Under the pieces are notes generated by a model. It searched no databases, was not told the DNA's origin, and saw only the letters and a program-made list of their open reading frames with translations. DNA of 10,188 nt from Bacteroidia bacterium (GTDB taxonomy: Bacteria > Bacteroidota > Bacteroidia > JABDFU01), in assembly GCA_020849195.1 (NCBI GenBank), contig JADLGT010000073.1:1-10188 (forward strand), written 5' to 3'. Made by a program: the position numbers and the translations under genes. Each line of letters begins with the position of its first letter. The stretch's first letter is position 1. Of this stretch, positions 7,801 through 10,188 are shown in pieces.

Positions 7801-7804
7801 ATAA

Positions 7805-8890
7805 ATGACCACCCCTACAAAGGAAATACCTGAAGATGAACAGGAGTTATTTGAACACTACCGTTTTGTAATTGACAAAGGGCAGGAGCTTTTGCGTATT
7901 GACAAATTTTTGATGAACCGCATTGAAAATGCTACACGCACCAAAATACAACAGGCTGCCGAATCGGATGCTATACACGCAAACAACAAGCCGGTTAAAT
8001 CGAGCTATAAGGTAAAACCCGGCGATGTAATTACCATTATGTTGGCCGAACCGCCACGCGAAATAGAACTTATTCCGCAAAACATTCCAATAACTATTGT
8101 GTATGAAGATGCCGATATTATTATTGTAAATAAGCAAGCTGGCATGGTTGTACATCCCGCATACGGCAACTACAAAGACACCTTGATGAACGCACTGGTG
8201 TATCATTTCGAAAACTTGCCTGTGCCACAATCGTATGCTAAAGCGAAATCGATTCAGCAGCATCCCGAAATTAATCAGCGTATTCGCCCCGGACTTGTTC
8301 ATCGTATCGACAAAAACACATCGGGCTTGCTTGTAATTGCTAAAACGGAAACAGCTATGCACAAGTTGTCGAAATTTTTTTTCAATCATGCTATTGATCG
8401 AACTTATCAGGCTTTGGTTTGGGGCGATTTTAAAGAAAACGAAGGAACAATTACAGGAAATATAGGTCGTAGTTTAAAAGACAGAAAAAAAATGGATGTT
8501 TTTCCGGATGGGGAACATGGCAAAACTGCTATTACGCATTACAAAGTGCTTGAACGTTTTGGTTACGTAACACTTATTGAATGTACGCTCGAAACCGGTC
8601 GTACACACCAAATACGTGCTCACATGAAATATGCCGGCCATCCGGTTTTTAATGATGAGGTGTATGGCGGCGATAAAATATTAAAAGGCACTACATTTAC
8701 CAAGTACAAACAATTTGTTGAAAATTGTTTTAAACTTATCCCGCGTCATGCGCTTCATGCCAAATCATTAGGTTTTGCACATCCATCAACCGGAAAAAAA
8801 GTTTACTTCGAATCCGATTTGCCGGAAGACTTGGATGCCGTAATAAAAAAGTGGAAAGCATATACCATAAATAAAATTACCGACGAATAA
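7805..8890 (+). CDS. rluD: RluA-family rRNA pseudouridine synthase (RluD-like)
   Basis: The enzyme isomerises uridine to pseudouridine in RNA; RluD acts on helix 69 of 23S rRNA. The 361 residues comprise an S4 RNA-binding domain (about residues 28-80: LLRIDKFLMNR to VKPGDVITIML) followed by the catalytic domain. The signature HRIDKNTSGLLV contains the catalytic aspartate D169. Other family motifs are VVNKQAGMVVHP, TLIECTLETGRTHQIRAHM and GHPVFNDEVYGG. Length and domain order fit RluD-type enzymes with an N-terminal S4 domain; RluA and RluC have different ends or substrates and cannot be excluded from sequence alone. ATG 7805 comes 4 bp after the preceding stop, so it is probably cotranscribed and possibly coupled. 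RluD next to ddl and a PASTA gene is, as I recall, a recurring order in Bacteroidota, which supports the call. Confidence 0.9.
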   Translation: MTTPTKEIPEDEQELFEHYRFVIDKGQELLRIDKFLMNRIENATRTKIQQAAESDAIHANNKPVKSSYKVKPGDVITIMLAEPPREIELIPQNIPITIVYEDADIIIVNKQAGMVVHPAYGNYKDTLMNALVYHFENLPVPQSYAKAKSIQQHPEINQRIRPGLVHRIDKNTSGLLVIAKTETAMHKLSKFFFNHAIDRTYQALVWGDFKENEGTITGNIGRSLKDRKKMDVFPDGEHGKTAITHYKVLERFGYVTLIECTLETGRTHQIRAHMKYAGHPVFNDEVYGGDKILKGTTFTKYKQFVENCFKLIPRHALHAKSLGFAHPSTGKKVYFESDLPEDLDAVIKKWKAYTINKITDE

Positions 8891-8903
8891 AATAATCCGG
8901 TAG

Positions 8904-9392
8904 ATGTTGCACAAAATATTGAACCGTAAATTAACACCTCGTGCTATATGCCTAGTGCGAACAGTATATTTGCTTTTATCTTTTTTTTCGACCTCATCGT
9001 ATGCTCAAAACTACAGGCAAGGAACAGTAAGTATAATTTACGACACACTTCCAAACACAGCCTTGCGTGAAATTATGGGACCAATACAAAATGACAGAGA
9101 CAGCATTTTTATTGGCTTTGATTCGGGGTTCGAAAATGATTCGCTTGTAATTATGATTGGAAATAAAACAGTGGCTTCGGGCTTAATGAACAGTACATTG
9201 CCCTTAGGTAAGGCCGGCGGTTTTCATATTGCCAAACAAAAGCAAATGCTTTTAACGCTGTTGATAAAAAACAAACAACGAAAGTTTGAAATTAATTTCA
9301 ATAAAAAATTTTGTGTGGCTCATTTACATCTCAACTTAGCCGCCGATAGACTGGAATGGGTGTACACCAACCAAGTGTATAGTGCGAAATAG
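8904..9392 (+). CDS. Small secreted protein of unknown function
   Basis: I do not recognise this 162-residue protein. A hydrophobic stretch at about residues 19-33 (RTVYLLLSFFSTSSYAQ) looks like a Sec signal peptide cleaved near AQ, making the product periplasmic or outer-membrane associated. With ATG 8904 the basic region before it is unusually long; GTG 8955 would give a compact signal peptide and may be the true start. The mature part of about 125 residues is rich in alternating hydrophobic and polar residues, suggesting beta structure, and has one cysteine near the C-terminus (KKFCVAHLHL). No sorting domain, lipobox or enzyme motif is visible. It follows rluD by 13 bp and ends the operon, facing the convergent lptD gene 22 bp away. 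Codon use resembles its neighbours, and the open frame with a good signal peptide makes a real gene likely. Confidence 0.7.
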   Translation: MLHKILNRKLTPRAICLVRTVYLLLSFFSTSSYAQNYRQGTVSIIYDTLPNTALREIMGPIQNDRDSIFIGFDSGFENDSLVIMIGNKTVASGLMNSTLPLGKAGGFHIAKQKQMLLTLLIKNKQRKFEINFNKKFCVAHLHLNLAADRLEWVYTNQVYSAK

Positions 9393-9414
9393 CCACCGAC
9401 ATGTAATCAAATTT

Positions 9415-10188
9415 TTACTGCATATCGTACCAATCTCTCCTTCTTGTTAATTTCAAGTCTTGCAGTACTGCCGACTTCACATTAATATCAACCATATAAC
9501 TTTGGCGCGGGCCAAAAGGTACCCATGTAATTTTCATTTCCCAACAATGGAGGTCGCGGTAAATGTTTAATTGAGTAAACGTAAATTGGTGTGCTTTAAA
9601 ATCAAAGCCCGAATTGAATCCTATTTTCCATTTTGGCGTAAGGTTTACATCTCCGCTAAACATAAGAGATTGAGTTTTTTGAACAGGCGCGACACCTTGC
9701 TTTACATAGCTGAAATTGTAAAATATATTTAGCGTCCATGGAATAGTAAAATCAACATAGGCGTTGGGATGTTTATTTATATCATCAGTTTCATCCTTAG
9801 TTGTTTTATTATTTTGATTTGTTGAATTATTGTTTTTGCTTTTCAGGCTGGTACTTAATGCCCATGTATAGTTTGTTAATCTACCTATATTACCGTTTTT
9901 GTTGAATTGAAATTTCTCGACACGAACACCATTGTCATCGATTTGATAGGGATCGAGAGTTCCTGTATAATTTACATTAAGGTATTTGAAAAGTTTTGTA
10001 CGCCCTGTCATATTTATTGTTTGCCACTTAAAGCTATGAATGGCCGTATTATAGGCCGATGAAATGGTAAACATATCAATGAGGTGAATTTTTTTCTCGT
10101 GGTTAATGCTGTCTTTGTTATCGCGTATTTTTGCTTCAACAGTATTGTTGATGGACCACGAAACTAAACTTGATTGCCCCGATGGCGG
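9415..10188 (-). CDS. lptD: LPS assembly outer-membrane protein LptD, C-terminal part (5' end outside window)
   Basis: LptD is the outer-membrane beta-barrel that inserts lipopolysaccharide into the outer leaflet, with LptE as its partner. The minus-strand frame is open from the right edge and ends at TAA (9417-9415), giving 257 visible residues; the ATG at 10074 is internal, because the frame continues upstream without a stop. The visible part is a run of amphipathic strands rich in aromatic residues, including MTGRTKLFKYLNVNYTGTLDPY, WKIGFNSGFDF, NIYRDLHCWEMKITWVPFG and the closing segment VKSAVLQDLKLTRRRDWYD. These match the C-terminal barrel of the Bacteroidota proteins annotated as putative LPS assembly protein LptD. 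A polar Asn/Thr-rich stretch (about 9770-9845) between two strands is probably a surface loop. It is convergent with the operon. The call rests on recalled family features, without alignment. Confidence 0.8.
   Translation of the reverse strand, partial: PPSGQSSLVSWSINNTVEAKIRDNKDSINHEKKIHLIDMFTISSAYNTAIHSFKWQTINMTGRTKLFKYLNVNYTGTLDPYQIDDNGVRVEKFQFNKNGNIGRLTNYTWALSTSLKSKNNNSTNQNNKTTKDETDDINKHPNAYVDFTIPWTLNIFYNFSYVKQGVAPVQKTQSLMFSGDVNLTPKWKIGFNSGFDFKAHQFTFTQLNIYRDLHCWEMKITWVPFGPRQSYMVDINVKSAVLQDLKLTRRRDWYDMQ

Noticed and set aside
7847..8389. A 180-codon open frame on the minus strand opposite rluD.
   Set aside because: It lies wholly antisense to a well-supported pseudouridine synthase, has no recognisable motif, and its amino acid mix (many Phe, Asn, Cys, Tyr) is what antisense reading of AT-rich coding DNA gives.
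9393..9414. A bidirectional terminator between the convergent genes.
   Set aside because: The 22-bp gap has no stem-loop that I can see, only a short T-run.

Overview
The window looks like a chromosomal segment of a Bacteroidota bacterium, probably an environmental or uncultured lineage. The evidence is a secreted protein with a type IX secretion (T9SS) type A sorting domain, a Bacteroidota-type LptD C-terminus, a perfect TAnnTTTG -7 promoter element, weak or absent Shine-Dalgarno sequences, and moderately AT-rich DNA. Eight protein-coding genes are supported, two of them cut by the window edges. I see no tRNA, rRNA, CRISPR array or insertion sequence.

Left part (1-1698): the C-terminal two thirds of an MmeI-like DNA methyltransferase or type IIL restriction-modification protein, open at the left edge. 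It looks more AT-rich than the rest and is the one gene here likely to belong to an accessory or defence module. An 87-bp junction with a small AT-rich hairpin separates it from tadA (1786-2253), the tRNA adenosine deaminase.

Central part (2370-9392): five tightly packed co-directional genes, probably one operon read from a promoter just upstream of 2370. They are a 903-residue tandem D-Ala-D-Ala ligase, a membrane-anchored protein with three PASTA domains and no kinase, a 630-residue T9SS-secreted protein, an RluD-type pseudouridine synthase, and a small secreted protein of unknown function. Gaps are 26, -4 (ATGA overlap), 4 and 13 bp. The first two genes point to peptidoglycan precursor synthesis and sensing or scaffolding of the wall. 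The T9SS cargo and the rRNA-modifying enzyme have no obvious mechanistic link to them.

Right part (9415-10188, minus strand): the C-terminal portion of LptD, the outer-membrane LPS assembly barrel, convergent with the operon and only 22 bp from it.

The most notable feature is the ligase. Two complete ATP-grasp ligase modules sit in one chain, and their active-site substitutions appear complementary. The first half keeps the Glu/Ser/Tyr triad but alters the Mg-binding motif. The second keeps the Mg motif but has lost the Ser and Tyr. This suggests division of labour between the halves, in the manner of duplicated ATP-grasp enzymes, although it is inferred from motif reading alone.
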